A stretch of DNA of 64,000 nt from an uncultured Nitrosospira sp. (GTDB lineage Bacteria > Nitrospirota > Nitrospiria > Nitrospirales > Nitrospiraceae), in NCBI GenBank assembly GCA_900696515.1, contig CAADGK010000052.1, positions 1-64,000 on the forward strand. The letters run 5' to 3'. The translations under genes were made by a program, and so were the position numbers. How positions within the stretch are numbered: the first letter of the stretch is position 1; the number at the start of each line of letters is the position of its first letter. A model generated the notes under the pieces. That model made no database searches and was not told where the DNA came from. It saw only the letters and a program-made list of their open reading frames with translations. Below, in pieces: positions 63,791-64,000 of the stretch.

Positions 63791-63801
63791 GTGTGATTCG
63801 C

Positions 63802-64000
63802 TTAGCGAACTGATGCTTGCGCGAGAACAGGATTGCCCGCGATGGCATCGTTGAGGGACTTCACCAGGGCCACCGGAGACGTTTCCCCGGCTTGCACCAA
63901 GGACGTATACCGCTCCTGAGTCATGGCAAAGAATTGAGCATGCCGCTCTGCCGGAATGCCCATCAGCGTGGCCAGCGAGGCCAGGTGTTCGCCCTGTCCC
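63802..64000 (-). CDS. DUF3015-like protein, C-terminal part
   Basis: The minus-strand frame runs in from the right edge to the TAA at 63802-63804, about 65 residues visible. GQGEHLASLATLMGIPAERH and FFAMTQERYTSLVQAGE match the C-terminus of DUF3015 exported proteins. The start is outside the window. Function is unknown; it is likely co-oriented with the DUF4105 gene. Confidence 0.7.
   Translation of the reverse strand, partial: GQGEHLASLATLMGIPAERHAQFFAMTQERYTSLVQAGETSPVALVKSLNDAIAGNPVLAQASVR

Overview
The window looks like chromosome of a GC-rich Gram-negative bacterium, most likely a Nitrospira-type nitrite oxidiser. The reasons are indirect: a CbbQ/NorQ-type ATPase, transferase pairs of the TIGR04282/TIGR04283 kind, PilZ-like and zinc-ribbon small proteins, many envelope export systems, and heptad (TTCACGC-like) intergenic repeats. 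No rRNA, tRNA, CRISPR array, insertion sequence or phage module was recognised. The genus is an inference from gene flavour, not from a marker gene.

Layout. 1-8679 (all minus): a truncated giant surface protein (LEPR-XLL-like N-terminal motif, DUF4347, cadherin-like repeats), with an upstream four-gene export operon on the same strand: TolC-like outer-membrane protein, HlyD-like adaptor, GAF-HlyD membrane protein and M50 metalloprotease-HlyD membrane protein. 9062-18698: small regulators (zinc ribbon, receiver domain), a sodium:solute symporter, a PglK-like ABC exporter, a PilZ-like protein, DNA polymerase IV, two paralogous tiny membrane proteins, a DUF1059 protein, a lipoprotein, a methyltransferase and a TfoX-N protein. 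18816-23734 (minus): MFS transporter, ferredoxin-MBL fusion, AlkA-like glycosylase, RidA, SDR and nitroreductase. 23740-29506 (minus): a complete RND tripartite efflux pump, preceded by four direct repeats spaced exactly 11 bp that look like an OmpR/PhoB-family operator. 29702-34396 (minus): STAS and SnoaL-like proteins, then a TetR-HlyD-ABC-permease efflux operon (YbhG/F/S-like). 34571-38469: sigma-54 activator, dual CDGSH protein, CPA2 antiporter. 38619-45586: a small-molecule/redox stress block (HxlR, SDR, tautomerase, Rieske-flavodoxin fusion, VOC proteins, FrnE-like DsbA protein, pirin, NmrA-like protein). 45892-52697: OB-fold exported protein, two glycine-zipper lipoproteins separated by a 101-bp palindrome, DUF167, CbbQ-type AAA+, a hybrid histidine kinase, and a YkgJ-DUF2156 fusion. 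52896-60296 (plus): ATP-grasp-like protein, glutaredoxin-like protein, lysine 2,3-aminomutase, two-domain dCTP deaminase, membrane protein, two rSAM/selenodomain-associated transferases, SDR, zinc-ribbon protein. 60332-64000: alpha/beta hydrolase, lipoprotein, DUF4105 protein and the end of a DUF3015-like protein.

The strongest candidate for an under-described system is the first 8.7 kb. A very large repeat protein carries a recognisable N-terminal sorting-like motif, and next to it is an export operon with a TolC partner and three different HlyD-type adaptors (one fused to a site-2-protease-type metallopeptidase, one to a GAF domain), but no ABC or RND motor. The second theme is a family of inverted repeats found just 3' of gene stop codons; one arm of one copy lies inside the 5' coding sequence of the next gene.
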